Part shown: in pieces, positions 1 to 12,290 of the stretch
Layout: each line of letters begins with the position of its first letter
Position numbering within the stretch: position 1 is the stretch's first letter
DNA from: Panopea generosa
Taxonomy: Eukaryota > Mollusca > Bivalvia > Adapedonta > Hiatellidae
NCBI GenBank assembly: GCA_029582155.1
Contig: CM055897.1
Location: forward strand, 19,934,857 to 19,998,856
Reading direction: 5' to 3'
DNA: 64,000 bases
Notes under the pieces: model-generated
Databases searched by the model: none
Seen by the model: only the letters and a program-made list of their open reading frames with translations
Told to the model about the DNA's origin: nothing
Position numbers and translations under genes: made by a program

Positions 1-286
1 GCTGCACAGTCTCTGAAAATAATGAGTGTTTGGTTAATTTGTTTTCAGTTAAGGAAGTCTAATTGTTTATTATTATGAAAATCAAGAAAATTAGGTTTAA
101 AAAAACCTAACTTGTTGTTTCACTGAAATGCAGAAAGAGTAACCAGTTTATGAATCAGTAATTCAGTATATATATATGGAGATAATTATTTGTGAATAAC
201 CAAGACATAAATGTACAGACCAGACTACAGCGAGTGCGCCTTACTACAATGCAAAGCATAGATACAATATCAAGGCCTCTGCCAAA

Positions 287-288
<2 letters not shown>

Positions 289-319
<31 letters not shown>
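289..319. repeat. (TA)n microsatellite
   Basis: About 15 TA units. The rest of the first 1.58 kb is AT-rich with no gene, repeat family or motif that I can support; the short open frames there look random. Confidence 0.9.
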
Positions 320-322
<3 letters not shown>

Positions 323-1583
323 GTGTAGTATTGTGTAGTACTATTATGCTTTTGGATCATCATCCCATAACTTAATAATGGGAAAACAAAATGAGATATA
401 CAAAGATTCTTAACATTTTCCTCATTACATTTTCCTTACAGACTTTAAATTAGTCAAGTATTACTTAAATAAAAAAATATTTCTTTCTCAACTAGTAATT
501 TCTGAACTCTTATCTATGAAAGCAATGACTTATATAGAAGAATAGGAAACTTGCATCTATCTATCAAATGTTGATAAAATAGCATGCAAAGAATTAATAA
601 TTTGGCAAATTAATCATTCCCAAATTTCACAGGCAACTGGTTTCTTTTCCATCAAATGTTTGGTGTATGTAACCCTAGATGTTTTATAATGCTTTAAATA
701 TGCAGAATGATCTTGAATTTTTAGTATTGCAGTTAGAATATACACATTTTGTAATCATAAGTACTTAAACAATTGTAAACACAATTTGCTGGGAATGGTC
801 TTATTTTGTAGAGATTTCCATTGAACAAAGAAAGAATTTTGATATTTATTTCTGACATGGAAGTTAGGATATTTAAAAAATGAGATTTCACAAGATTTTG
901 CATGAGTACACAAGCGTTCATAACATCTCAATCAGTTTCTTTTCCTTCTCTAAATAAATCCTTGAAAAAAGTGATGCCCTTTTATCATTACCAGATGACA
1001 AGCTTAATTTAATGCTCACTGATTTGTAGGTGTTGAATACTGGTACTGTATTAAATGCAAATTGAAATAAAACATCTTTGTAAACCATACCTTAGTTTAA
1101 AAAAGTTTGAATTTACTCGACACTGTAATATGAACACAAGTGTTTTTGGAATATAATAGTCTTAAATGAAAGTGTTCCTCAAGTTTAAACTCAACAAGAA
1201 ACTGAGCAAAATCTAAGTGAGGGGATGTTTAACCAGATCACTGTTGACAAACTTTCTGAAAGTTCTACATGCTCATTTAAGACATTCTTCTCCAGGATGA
1301 GTTTTATTTATGTATTCTTTCTCATTTTTTTTTTGACTGGAAAATATTGACCAGATATACTTTTCTTCAATGGAAACACGGTTAAAAATTTCATTTGAGG
1401 TTGAAACGGAAAGTAGATATAATGATTGTAAATATTCGCCATTAGTGAATGCAGCTCAAGGTCATGGCAACAGATCCTGGGATGTTTGTTTAAACAACCA
1501 CAGCATGCCTAATATATAAAAAAGTAACTATTTACTGAATATCATGACAACAATAAATCGCTTCGTCTTCTTCCAATAAAGTA

Positions 1584-1715
1584 CAGGCCCGGTTTCACGA
1601 AAACACTTAAGTTTACTTAAACTCAATAGTGTGCTCAAATTCATACTTGAATTGAACACGCTATTTAAGTTTAAGCAAAATAATGGACTTAAGTATTTTT
1701 GTGAAACTTGGCCCA
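1584..1715. mobile_element. Small foldback element (GGCCCGGTTTCACGAAA type)
   Basis: Left arm CAGGCCCGGTTTCACGAAAA pairs with a right arm that reads CTGGGCCAAGTTTCACAAAA in reverse complement; inner halves (ACTTAAGTTTACTTAAACT / AGTTTAAGC) also pair, so nearly the whole 130 bp folds on itself. Non-coding MITE-like repeat. A smaller TTTCAC...GTGAAA hairpin occurs at 2917-2973. Confidence 0.65.
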
Positions 1716-2371
1716 GAGTCCTCTCTGTGACAGTACAAAAATGATGTACAAACAAAAATTTGCTTGCATAAAATCATATATATTATACTGAGATTATTTA
1801 TTATATTATCATTAACATTTATTTCAGGAGTAGCTTATACCAGTACTTGACATCTCCCGAGCTGGTAAAGCTAGAACCGTTTCTGCATGCTAACAGTACG
1901 AGAAATTATTCGGAGAGTTATTTACTTGCACACCGTGTCTAATGTCAATTTGACAATTATGCAATTTATACAGTAATATTCTGGACAAATACTTATCTTC
2001 GCCTGCCCATAATGTGGGTAAAAAATTTAATTTTCAGTTAAAACCTACTTTATGTTTGATTGAGATCCTGTATTGTTTAAATTGCAATAGATTTCTTCCC
2101 GAACGACAAAAACATCTAAACATGGAAGCTGACATCTTGAATCTCGTTTCGTACGAGATTTTCAACAAGTCGATATTTATATATTTTTTATGTTTGTACT
2201 ATGTACGTTAAAATATAAAAAATCAAAATAAGAATATTCTGTATAATATTGTTGAGTTATATAATAGATTTACAATTGTTTTCTTTATTTTTTAAATTAA
2301 AATAAGACGTTTAAAACGCGACGACAAACCCGGGATTTTTACGGCTCTAGCGGTCCAACCAAGCTGCCGGA

Positions 2372-2527
<156 letters not shown>

Positions 2528-2611
2528 ACAATTGCAATAATAGCAATAATAAGAATTTAGCTTAAATTTATTTATTTTACTCGTAAAACAAGTTATTACA
2601 ACTTAGAAAAA

Positions 2612-2737
2612 TCACGCTAGAAGTCTTCCTTGGTATAACCAGTATTAGAAGCTTATGCGATAAAAGTGTCTTGCTCTAGGACACCACACAGAATCCAACA
2701 CATGACCCTCCAATGCTCTTCCACTGAACCACATGCT
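2612..2737 (-). mobile_element. SINE-J copy (tRNA-derived)
   Basis: In reverse complement it has an A-box-like GGTTCAGTGGAAGAGCAT, then GTGTCCTAGAGCAAGACACTTT and ACTGG..CCAAGGAAGACTTC, matching the better copy at 15025-15222. Confidence 0.6.
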
Positions 2738-3224
2738 CAACTAATAATAATAATGATAATAATAATAATAAAAAATGTAAACATAACTTTTACCACGGAA
2801 CTAACACACCTTGCATATTCTGATTAAATAAGGTATGAATAGACTGATATTTTATTCATTTTCATATCCAAGTTGCTGTTTACATGTTTATAAAATATGT
2901 CTCTTATATAACTTCTATTTCACGAAACGTAAAATCAAGGACTCATATAGATTTATTTAAGTCCTTGGTGAAATAAAAAAAAACAATCCTTAGAGACTAG
3001 CGAAAATGTCGCACTATATTTTACAGATTTCCGAGGAATTAGAGAGCATCTATAAGTCCTTGAAATTTCTCACCATATGAAATGCGTTCCAATCACACGG
3101 TTTCTCGACATCGTGACTGCGTAGTATGATGCCCAGTGGCATATAAGATAACAAAAAAAACTATTTAAAAAAGTTGTGTTACACGATCATAAATATAAAC
3201 TACATGAAGGCATATATAGCTATA

Positions 3225-3365
3225 ATATAATAGACTCCACAGTCTCTCTGGTCTGTTTTGAAGGCTTTTCATTGCGTTAAATTGACTCGTGTGAGCTAGT
3301 ACCAAGCTGCCGAGACTGGTGTATTCTATAACAGGTCGAATGATTCCAGTGATTATTGTGTACAG
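3225..3365 (-). pseudogene. Fragment of a non-LTR reverse transcriptase C-terminal region
   Basis: Read on the minus strand, the segment gives YTIITGIIRPVIEYTS followed by QFNAMKSLQNRPERLW. This matches the common thumb/C-terminal pattern of non-LTR polymerases (IRP..EY.S ... L...QNR..R). Only about 47 residues are preserved; the flanking DNA shows no further domains. Dead relic. Confidence 0.45.
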
Positions 3366-3970
3366 TCGTATATGTTTTATTATAACCACCCTTCCCTTAT
3401 AAGTCTAGACCCCTGTTTAGTTTAGTAATATTTTATTGCATCTATTATATACAATAACATGAATAATAACAATACAATTATATTTATATATAGTGTAAAT
3501 GAGTTGGGCTACACGTTTTAACAACATTAGCAACAGACCCGTGTTCACAATGTCAGAGTCATGGACTTGTATGATATGGCCGCGGTTAGACCAATGGTAC
3601 GGTGCATCAACCTGAATATGTTTCTAACCAGATACAGTATAATCATTCATAATTCAACCGGACATTGAGCCTGTCACGGAATCGCATATTTTGCAACAAC
3701 TTTTATTAATATCTTGACATCAAAAAAAAATGTTGTTCGCATTTTTTTTAAATCATGATGAAAATTACAGTTATATATTGTTTTGGATACTTTTTTTATT
3801 CTGTAAAAAAAAATATTGTTTATAAAAGGACAAATAGATAAAGCAACTGGTCACTTACAAATAACCCGCGAAGGGAGTGAAGACGTATATTCAAAGATAG
3901 CAGTGACCTAATTATATGTAGTTATGTCACTAGGGACAGATGGCAGCCTGAGGGTTCATGAAGTGCACAC

Positions 3971-3971
<1 letters not shown>

Positions 3972-4001
<30 letters not shown>

Positions 4002-4002
4002 T
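3972..4002. repeat. (TA)n microsatellite bordering the 26-bp minisatellite
   Basis: About 15 TA units directly before the first 26-bp unit. Confidence 0.85.
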
Positions 4003-7000
4003 TCGTCCATTGAAGTGTAGTAACGTCTCCGTCCATTAAGGTGCAGTTATATCTCTATCCATTAAAGTGCAGTTATATCTCTGTCCATTTGAGAGCAGTT
4101 ATATCTCCATCCATTGAGGCGTAGTTATATCTCCATCCATTGAAGAGCAGTTATATCTCCGTTCATTGAAGCGCATTTATATCTCTGTCCATTGGAAAGC
4201 AGTTATATCTCCGTCCATTTGAGAGCAGTTATATCTCCGTCCAGTGTAGAGCAGTTATATCTCCATCCACTGAAGCGCAGTTATATCTCCATCCATTGGA
4301 AAGCAGTTATATCTCCATCCATTGAAGCGCAGTTATATCTCCGTCCATTGAAACGCAGTTATATATCAATCCATTAAAGTGCAGTTATATCACCGTCCAT
4401 TAAAGTGCAGTTATATCTCCATACTTTGAAGCGCATTTATACCTCCGTCCATTGAAGCGCAGCTATATTTCCGTCCATTGAAGTGCAATTATATCTCCGT
4501 CCATTGGAGAGCAGTTATATCACCGTCCATTGAAGTGCAGTTATATCTCCGTCCATTGGAGAGCAATTATATCACCGTCAATTGAAGTGCAGTTATATCT
4601 CCGTCCATTGGAGAGCAGTTATATCTCCGTCTTTTTAAGTGCAGTTATATCTCCGGTCATTGAAGTTCAGTTATATCACCGTCCATTGGAGAGCAGTTAT
4701 ATCACCGTCCATTGAAGTGCAGTTATATTTCCGGTCATTGAAGTTCAGTTATATCACCGTCAATTTAAGTGCATTTATATCTCCGTCCATTGGAGAGCAG
4801 TTATATCTCCGTCAATTAAAGTGCAGTTATATCACCGTCCATTGAAGTGCAGTTATATCTCCGGTCATCGAAGTTCAGTTATATCTCCGTCCATTGGAGA
4901 GCAGTTATATCTCCGTCCATTGGAGAACAGTTATATCACCGTCCATTGAAGTGCAGTTATATCTCCATCCATTGGAGAGCAATTATATCACCGTCAATTG
5001 AAGTGCGGTTATATCTCCGTCCATTGAAGAGCAGTTATATCTCCATCCATTGAAGTGCAGTTATATCTCCGGTCATTGTAGTTCAGTTATATCTCCGTCC
5101 ATTGGAGAGCAGTTATATCTCCGTCCATTGAGGTGCAGTTATATCTCCGTCCATTGGAGAGCAATTATATCACCGTCAATTGAAGTACAGTAATATGTTC
5201 GTCCATTGGAGAGCAGTTATATCTCCATCCATTGAAGTTCAGTTATATCTCCGGTTATTGAAGTTCAATTATATCTCCGTCCATTAAAGTGCAGTTATAT
5301 CACCGTCTATTAAAGTGCAGTTATATCTCCATACTTTGAAGCGCATTTATACCTCCGTCCATTGAAGCGCAGCTATATTTCCGTCCATTGAAGTGCAGTT
5401 ATATCTCCGTCCATTGGAGAGCAGTTATATCACCGTCCATTGAAGTGCAGTTATATCTCCGTCCATTGGAGAGCAATTATATCACCGTCAATTGAAGTGC
5501 AGTTATATCTCCGTCCATTGGAGAGCAGTTATATCTCCGTCTTTTTAAGTGCAGTTATATCTCCGGTCATTGCAGTTCAGTTATATCACCGTCCATTGGA
5601 GAGCAGTTATATCACCGTCCATTGAAGTGCAGTTATATTTCCGGTCATTGAAGTTCAGTTATATCACCGTCAATTGAAGTGCATTTATATCTCCGTCCAT
5701 TGGAGAGCAGTTATATCTCCGTCAATTAAAGTGCAGTTATATCACCGTCCATTGAAGTGCAGTTATATCTCCGGTCATCGAAGTTCAGTTATATCTCCGT
5801 CCATTGGAGAGCAGTTATATCTCCGTCCATTGGAGAACAGTTATATCACTGTCCATTGAAGTGCAGTTATATCTCCGTCCATTGGAGAGCAATTATATCA
5901 CCGTCAATTGAAGTGCGGTTATATCTCCGTCCATTGAAGAGCAGTTATATCTCCATCCATTGAAGTGCAGTTATATCTCCGGTCATTGTAGTTCAGTTAT
6001 ATCTCCGTCCATTGGAGAGCAGTTATATCTCCGTCCATTGAGGTGCAGTTATATCTCCGTCCATTGGAGAGCAATTATATCACCGTCAATTGAAGTACAG
6101 TAATATGTTCGTCCATTGGAGAGCAGTTATATCTCCATCCATTGAAGTTCAGTTATATCTCCGGTCATTGAAGTTCAATTATATCTCCGTCCATTGAAGT
6201 GCAGTTATATCTCCGGTCATTGAAGTGCAGTTATATCTCCGTCCATTGGAGAGCAGTTATATCAACGTTCATTAAGGTGCAGTTATATATCCGTCCATCG
6301 GAGAGAAGTTTTATCACCGTCCATTGAAGTGCAGTTATATCTCCGTCCATCGGAGAGCAGTTATAACACCGTCAATTAAATGCTGTTATATCTCCGTCCA
6401 TTGAAGTGCAGTTATATCTCCGTCTTTTGAAGCGCAGTTATGTTTCCGTCTATTGAAGTGTAGTTATACCTCCGCCTATTAAAGTGCAGCAGTTATATAT
6501 CCGTTCAATGAAGTGCAATTATGCCTCCGTCCATTGAAGTACTATTATGCCTCCGTCCATTGAAGTACAAGTATGCCTCTGTCCATTGAAGTACAAGTAT
6601 GCCTCCGTCCATTGAAGTACAATTATGCCTCCGTCCATTGAAGTACTATTATGCCTTCGTCCATTGAAGTACAAGTATGCCTCCGTACATTGAAGTACAA
6701 TTATGCCTCCGTCCACTGAAGTACAATTATGCCTTCGTCCACTGAAGTACAATTATGCCTTCGTCCATTGAAGTACAATTATGCCTCCGTCCACTGAAGT
6801 ACAATTATGCCATCGTCCATTGAAGTGCAGTTTTATCTCCGTCCATCCACGTGCAGTTATATCTCCGTCCATTTAAGAGCAGTTATACCTCCCCCCATTG
6901 AATAGCAGTTATACCTCCGTTTATTGAAGAGCAGTTATATATCTCCGTCCATTGAGGTGCACTTATACCTCCGCCCATAGAAGTGCAGTTATTCCTCCGC

Positions 7001-7073
7001 CCATTGAAGTGAAGTTGTATATTCATCCAATGAAGTGCATTTACATATCGGTCCATTGAAATACAATTATACC
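4002..7073. repeat. 26-bp minisatellite, about 118 units
   Basis: Tandem array of a unit close to ATCTCCGTCCATTGAAGTGC followed by AGTTAT (26 bp). Because 26 is not a multiple of three, frames rotate and only short open frames of 60-80 codons occur; none is credible. Units differ at fixed positions (GAAGTGC/GGAGAGC, CTCC/CACC), giving alternating types. From about 6519 to 6830 a separate subfamily (ATGCCTCCGTCCATTGAAGT + ACAATT) predominates. Confidence 0.97.
4371..6190. repeat. Higher-order duplication of 35 minisatellite units (2 x 910 bp)
   Basis: Copy 1 at 4371-5280 and copy 2 at 5281-6190 match variant for variant, including rare units such as CATACTTTGAAGCGC (4425 and 5335) and CGTCTTTTTAAGTGC. 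Offset is exactly 910 = 35 x 26, with only a few substitutions between copies, so the block duplicated recently. Confidence 0.92.
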
Positions 7074-7127
7074 AACTGCTTTTTTGGGGAAGCGTGCTAA
7101 TATTAGATTATATAAAGTCACAAGTTT

Positions 7128-7205
7128 ATGAACCGAGCTGGGCTGAAGACCACCACCTCGGCGGTAAGAAGTAAGTGAGGGCGCCTTAAACCAACTAGAC
7201 CATAA
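7128..7205 (-). mobile_element. SINE-C head fragment
   Basis: Reverse complement reads GGTCTAGTTGGTTTAAGGCG then CCCTCACTTACTTCTTACCG, the Leu/Ser-tRNA-like head of SINE-C. Only the head survives. Confidence 0.55.
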
Positions 7206-7364
7206 TTTTTAGAACCCCTCCAACAAATCAGGAAACGTGCACAGAAAGTAAGGGTATATATATATATATGCTACATCGCACTTATTAAACCGTCCACAAC
7301 ATGTATATAACAGACAGGCTTGATGTTGTATGATTTCGAGGACATCTGCTTATACCCAATGTTT

Positions 7365-7830
7365 GACATCTAAATGTGAAAATGGTCACAAATGTGAAAA
7401 TGGTGCCAAATTTGAAATAGTTCTACCACATATGTAAAAAGATCTTTTTACAAATGTGACACTATGGCGATGGTAACACATCTCACTATGATAAGAATAG
7501 TAATTATGGAGCATCCGGTGGCGAAGTCCGTTTGTTTTGAAGACAGTTTGGCAACAACAATGAAAAGTTTCTAATCTATGGTATAGTTTGATAAAGCATT
7601 TCAACATAATACAAACACTTTCAACCAATATTCGATTTCATATTTCTAGAGGGTTTCATATTTGTAGGACATATGCCACAAAAATGCTTTACATTTGTGA
7701 CGTTTTTTTTTCCTGAAATATGTGACCATCGTCATGTTTTATATTTGTAGATAGATCACATTTGTGGAAAGGTTTTACATATGTGGTAAAGTTATTTCAC
7801 GTCTGTGACAGTTTTCACATTTGGGTGTCC
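7365..7830. mobile_element. Foldback element with roughly 100-bp imperfect arms
   Basis: Left end (7365 on) CTAAATGTGAAAATGGTCAC and right end, reverse-complemented, CCCAAATGTGAAAACTGTCA; both arms continue with TACCACATATGTAAAA and CACAAATGTGA. The ~260-bp middle has no recognised coding content. Confidence 0.65.
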
Positions 7831-8310
7831 TACAAACAAAATTACAATAAAATGTTCACATAATTCTTCCATGAACAGAGATTATTTTCATATTGGGGAA
7901 GAATATATCTATGAAATGCCGCATTAATGTCCAACATGCATCTTTATCAACTTTCAGAAAAACGCAGACGATATTGACCATATAAGAGTTTTAGGTTACG
8001 ACAAACATGTTTGCTTTAACGTGTAACTTTATACCATGCGTAACACAATTAAATTGCATTTTACATTATTTTCTCCTTTTTATTAATTAATAAAGAAATT
8101 ATGGTTTGACGGCGCACAAAACAAGAAGGTGATACATTTCAGGCTCACTACCCCTGTAAAAATGTAACAAACGGGTTAGTACTCTACAAATTCAAATCGT
8201 CGCATCTTACTAGTGACCATAAATGTATGCATATGCTAATATAGATAAACCACAATATCGAACATGACAAAAATGAATGACATAACTTCATTTCGGAAAT
8301 TCCTTCCACT
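7831..8310. other. AT-rich intergenic stretch, nothing recognised
   Basis: No open frame, repeat family or RNA gene that I can support. Confidence 0.6.
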
Positions 8311-8962
8311 ATACCACTAAGATCGGCAATGGTCTTACCATTAAGATCGGCAATGGACCTACCACTTAGATCGGCAATGGACCTACCACTTAGATCGGCA
8401 ATGGACCTACCACTAAGATCGGCAATGGTCCTACCACTAAGATCGGCAATGGTCTTACCACTAAGATCGGCAATGGTTCTACCATAAAGATCGGCAATGG
8501 TCCTACCACTAAGATCGGCAATGGTCTTACCACTAAGATCGGCAATGGTCTTACCACTAAGATCGGCAATGGTTCTACCATTAAGATCGGCAATGGTCCT
8601 GCCACTAAGATCGGCAATGGTCTTACCACTAAGATCGGCAATGGTCTTACCACTAAGATCGGCAATGGTCCTACCACTAAGATCGGCATTGTTGCTACCA
8701 CTAGGATCGACAATGTTCCTACCACTAAGATTGGCAATGGTCTTACCACTAAGATCGGCAACGGTCCTACCACTAAGATTGGCAATGGTCTTACCACTAA
8801 GATCGGCAATGGTCTAACCACTAAGATCGGAAATGGTCCTACTATTAAGATCAGCAATGATCCTACCACTAAGATCGGCAATGGTCTTACCACTAAGATC
8901 GGCAATAGACCTACCACTAAGATCGGCAATGGTCTTACCACTAAGATCGGCAATGGTCCTAA
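8311..8962. repeat. 24-bp minisatellite, about 27 units
   Basis: Unit close to CTACCACTAAGATCGGCAAT + GGTC. As 24 is a multiple of three, both strands stay open: 187 codons of an eight-residue repeat (PILVVGPL type) on the minus strand and 106 codons (MVLPLRSA type) on the plus strand. No start context, splice sites or flanking coding sequence supports translation; treated as non-coding. Confidence 0.95.
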
Positions 8963-9171
8963 TCAACTTCTAAAGCATGTGCAGTTGTTAAAGCTACATA
9001 GATCTGCTATATATATATTACTATAGTTACAATGAATAATACAGTTTGAACACTGAATATAGTTAAGTTTGAGTAACATCCCTTTTTGAAGATTTATAAT
9101 CATTTAGGACAAAATGGTTATGTTGCAATTTGTCCGTGTTGACCTGAAATAGTTATTATTTTCATATGTCA

Positions 9172-9357
9172 TATCCTGTTTCATTGGTGAAGAGAGCCTT
9201 CAGAATGAATCTAAGTAGAACTACCGTCCTTCCGTAAGTAACTGGAAAACTTTCTCACATAAGGTTTTAAGAGCGAGCGGGACTCGAACCTACGACCTTA
9301 GCGGTAAGTGATATTGAGACGGCGCCTTAAGACCACTCGGACACGGAGGATCCACTT
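9172..9357 (-). mobile_element. SINE-C, well-preserved head and body
   Basis: Reverse complement begins GGATCCTCCGTGTCCGAGTG GTCTTAAGGCGCC, then a B-box-like GTAGGTTCGAGTCCCGC, GTGAGAAAGTTTTCCAGTTA and GAAGGACGGTAGTTCTAC. The head resembles a class II (Leu/Ser) tRNA. Best head copy in the window; the 3' tail is missing. Confidence 0.85.
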
Positions 9358-9489
9358 CTGTGTATACAGCTATATATAAAGAATTAAAATACTTAATGAA
9401 TTGAAAGAATTTTAGCGAAATAGTTAATAAGCATGATAGTTAGAATGAATTAAATTTGAGAAACAAATATAACATTACTAAATCAAAGA

Positions 9490-10024
9490 TCACATGATTG
9501 AAGTATGAAAAATAAAGTAAAGATAATAAGAAATAAGTATGGAAAGAAACTAAGATAACAAATATGAAGTAAGTATGGAAAGTAACAAAAATAAGAATAT
9601 CGAAGCAAGTATGGAAAGAAATACAGATGAGAGTATTGAAGTAAGTATGGAAAGAAACAAAGGTGACAAGGTTGAAGCAAGTATTGAAAAAACAAAGATT
9701 GAAGTAAGTATGGAAAGTAACTAGGATAAGAATATCGAAGCAAGTATGGAAAAAAATACTGATGAGAATATTGAAGTAAGTATGGAAAGAAACAAAGATG
9801 ACAAGATTGAAGCAAGTATGGAAAGAATCAAAGATTGAAGTAAGTATGAAAAGAAATATGGAAAGAAACAAAGATGAGAAGACTGAAGCAAGTATTGAAA
9901 GAAAAAAAGATTGAAGTAAGTATGGAAAGAAACAGATAATAACTGAGAATAAAATAAGTATGGAAAGACACAACTGAGAATAAAATAAGTATGGAAAAAA
10001 ACAAAGATAAGAAGTAAGTATGGA
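9490..10024. repeat. Irregular minisatellite (AAGTATGGAAAGAAACAAAG type), left part
   Basis: Units of roughly 33-45 bp built on GAAGTAAGTATGGAAAGAAA CAAAGATGA. The purine-rich plus strand leaves long Phe/Leu/Ser open frames on the minus strand (up to 209 codons), which are artefacts. The array is interrupted by the retrotransposon at 10023-11957 and resumes at 11961. Confidence 0.9.
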
Positions 10025-11957
10025 TTTTGTTTTCAAGGAATTAGATAAGTTAAATGCTGCTAAAAGCACTGGACTAAATGGTATTCCACCTCAATTTGTC
10101 AGAGACAGTGCATTTTTTTTCTAAAAACACCTGTTACTTTAATTATTATTTTGTTAATTGACTCAGGCATTGTTTCTGATGAAATAAAAACTGCAAGAGT
10201 CAGCCCGATTTACAAAAAGTTTAGTCCTTTGGAAGTTGGTAATTATAGGCCAGTTAGAATACTTAATGTTAAATCAAAACTTCCAGAGCGTTCTGTATAT
10301 AACCAATTTGCGGGTTTTTTAGATAAAAAATCTTTTCTGTATGAGTTTCAGTCCGGTTTTAGAAGTAAATACTCCACTCATACATGTCTTATTCTCCTTT
10401 TTGATTTTATGAAACATAACAATACAAATGGTCTTTTAACCGGAATGGTTTTACTCGATCTAGCGTTTGATACCGTTGACCACGTTATTCACTCTTATTA
10501 AGCTCTCTGAAATGGGAGTCGCGTCGATAAATTGGTTCAAATCTTATCTAACCGTAAGACCACAGTTAGTGAAGATAAACAAAGTTTCATCAAAATCTAC
10601 CCAAGTTACTTGCGGCGTAACACAGGGAAGCATTCTGTGCCCTTTTTTATTTTTATGTTATGTCAATGATATGCCTACGTGCATCGACTCCGATTGTAAA
10701 TTATTATTATATGCAGACGACAGTGTAAAATTGTTCGCTGACAAAGACCCTAATGTTATTGCAAATATACTTAGTCGTATCATGGATAATTGTTCTACAT
10801 GGCTAGTTGCTAATAAACTGTCCCTTCATCTAGGCAAAATCGAATGTATGTCATTTGGCTCCTCTAGAAGATTTAAAAAAGTTCAGACAATTACGGTAAC
10901 ATGCAATGGTCATAAAATCCGTCTCAGGAAAAGATCAAATATTTAGGATAAACTATTGACAAGTTACTAAACGGTGGGGCGATAGTTGACTCCATTGTTA
11001 AAAAAGTAAATTTGCGGATTGCATTTTTATGTCGAAACTGTTGTTATTTTAACCTTCAAACTAAGAGAACTTTAATAAGTGCCTTAGTACAAGGTCATTT
11101 TGATTATTCCTGCTCGTCTTGGTATGCCGGTCTTACTAAAAAATTAAAACACAAACTACAAGTCACTCAAAATAAAGTTGTACGATTCTTATTTAACTTA
11201 TCACCAAGGTCTAGTATAACCTGCGCTATGATAGAAACAGTTAATGTATTGAGGGTCGAGGACAGAGTAAAACAACTAAGACTTGATCATGTTTTTAATA
11301 TTTTCCATGGCACCGCGCCAACATATCTTTATGATAACTTCCATAGGGTGTCTTCTATTCATAACCGCATACGGTTTAGTGAAAGTAATTTTATATGCGG
11401 AACGCATGCTAAAGAGTTTCGATTCGGGCACCTTTTATTGCAATGCAATTGCTGACTGGAATAATTTGCCTAACGATTTGAAGAAATTAACCAATAAGCA
11501 AACTTTTAAACGTGAAGTTAAAAAACATTTATTTAGCTCCTCGCAGGCTAGAGAAAATTTGAATATTTAATTTTTAAGTATATGGTGAAAATATTTCTTG
11601 TATTGTAAACCTCATATGTTTTACTCAGTTATTCAGGGTATAAGATAATTAAATGGTTTTTTTTGTATTGTTACATTTTAACAAGTTTATATCAAATGTC
11701 TACATTCTTAAGATTTAATGTATATCATATTTTTTTAAACTTTTAAAAAAATCACAATTTTAAGGAAAGGGACCCCATTGGAAATAAGCGCGTTTGCTGC
11801 TTTCATGGGTTATCCCAGGTTATCTTTAATTTTTAGATGATTACAATAATTATTTTACTTATTTATTTTTCTTGATTTTTTACTGTTATTTTATCATCAT
11901 GATATATATGTTGTATAATGATCTTATATACCTGAATAAATTTGAATTGAATTGAAT
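10023..11957 (+). pseudogene. 5'-truncated, frameshifted non-LTR retrotransposon (reverse transcriptase)
   Basis: Remains of the reverse transcriptase and C-terminal part of a CR1/Jockey-type non-LTR element, which would copy RNA into a nicked target. Seen in order: FKELDKLNAAKSTGLNGIP (about 10035), VSPIYKKFSPLEVGNYRPV (about 10200), FLYEFQSGFR, AFDTVDHVI, GVTQGSILCPFL (about 10615), the catalytic box YADD (about 10710), LSLHLGK, and the tail DWNNLPNDLKK (about 11455). At least three frameshifts (near 10115, 10480 and 11400) and an internal TAA at 10949-10951 break it. Compared with related elements, two residues are missing before AFDTVDH. The endonuclease and ORF1 are absent, so it is 5'-truncated. 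It ends in a GAATT-type repeat tail (about 11938-11957), typical of this clade. It sits inside a minisatellite that continues on the far side, with ATGGA on both flanks (10020-10024, 11961-11965) as a possible short duplication. Inactive. Confidence 0.93.
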
Positions 11958-11960
11958 ATA

Positions 11961-12075
11961 ATGGAAAGAAACAAAGATAATAACTGAGAATAAAGTAAGT
12001 ATGAAAAGAAACAACTGAGAATAAAGTAAGTATGAAAAAAAAAGAGCTAACAATTATGAATACAGTATAGAAAGA
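11961..12075. repeat. Irregular minisatellite, right part
   Basis: ATGGAAAGAAACAAAGATAA and AAGTAAGTATGAAAAGAAAC continue the array seen at 9490-10024, now on the far side of the retrotransposon. Confidence 0.85.
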
Positions 12076-12215
12076 ATAACAAGTGTGAGGTATGACAGAA
12101 CATAGGAGAGGCACTTAATCCTCCATGACCGGGGATTAAGCAATTGTAAGAGTGCAACCTTAATAACTTTTTGTTCACGATTTTGAAACAATTTCGTACT
12201 ACTGAGCCAACTCCC

Positions 12216-12290
12216 TCTCGAGTACTAAGCATACACTGATACCATAAAACGTCCTGCTCAAAGACACCAAACATACCGCATGTAAATATA
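12216..12290 (-). mobile_element. SINE-J fragment
   Basis: Reverse complement contains GTGTCTTTGAGCAGGACGTT and TATGCTTAGTACT as in the J family. 12291-12750 is otherwise AT-rich with only a short ATT run. Confidence 0.4.

Noticed and set aside
3165-3389. Host gene at 3165-3389
   Set aside because: Only a short reverse-transcriptase-like C-terminal fragment; no flanking exons.
4002-7073. CRISPR-like regularly spaced repeats
   Set aside because: The 26-bp units are directly adjacent with no spacers, in an animal genome: a minisatellite.
8390-8953. 187-codon minus-strand repeat protein
   Set aside because: Product of a 24-bp tandem repeat; also open on the other strand.
9440-10069. 209-codon minus-strand frame rich in Phe, Leu and Ser
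   Set aside because: It lies entirely over the purine-rich minisatellite and its composition follows from that; no start, splice or domain evidence.
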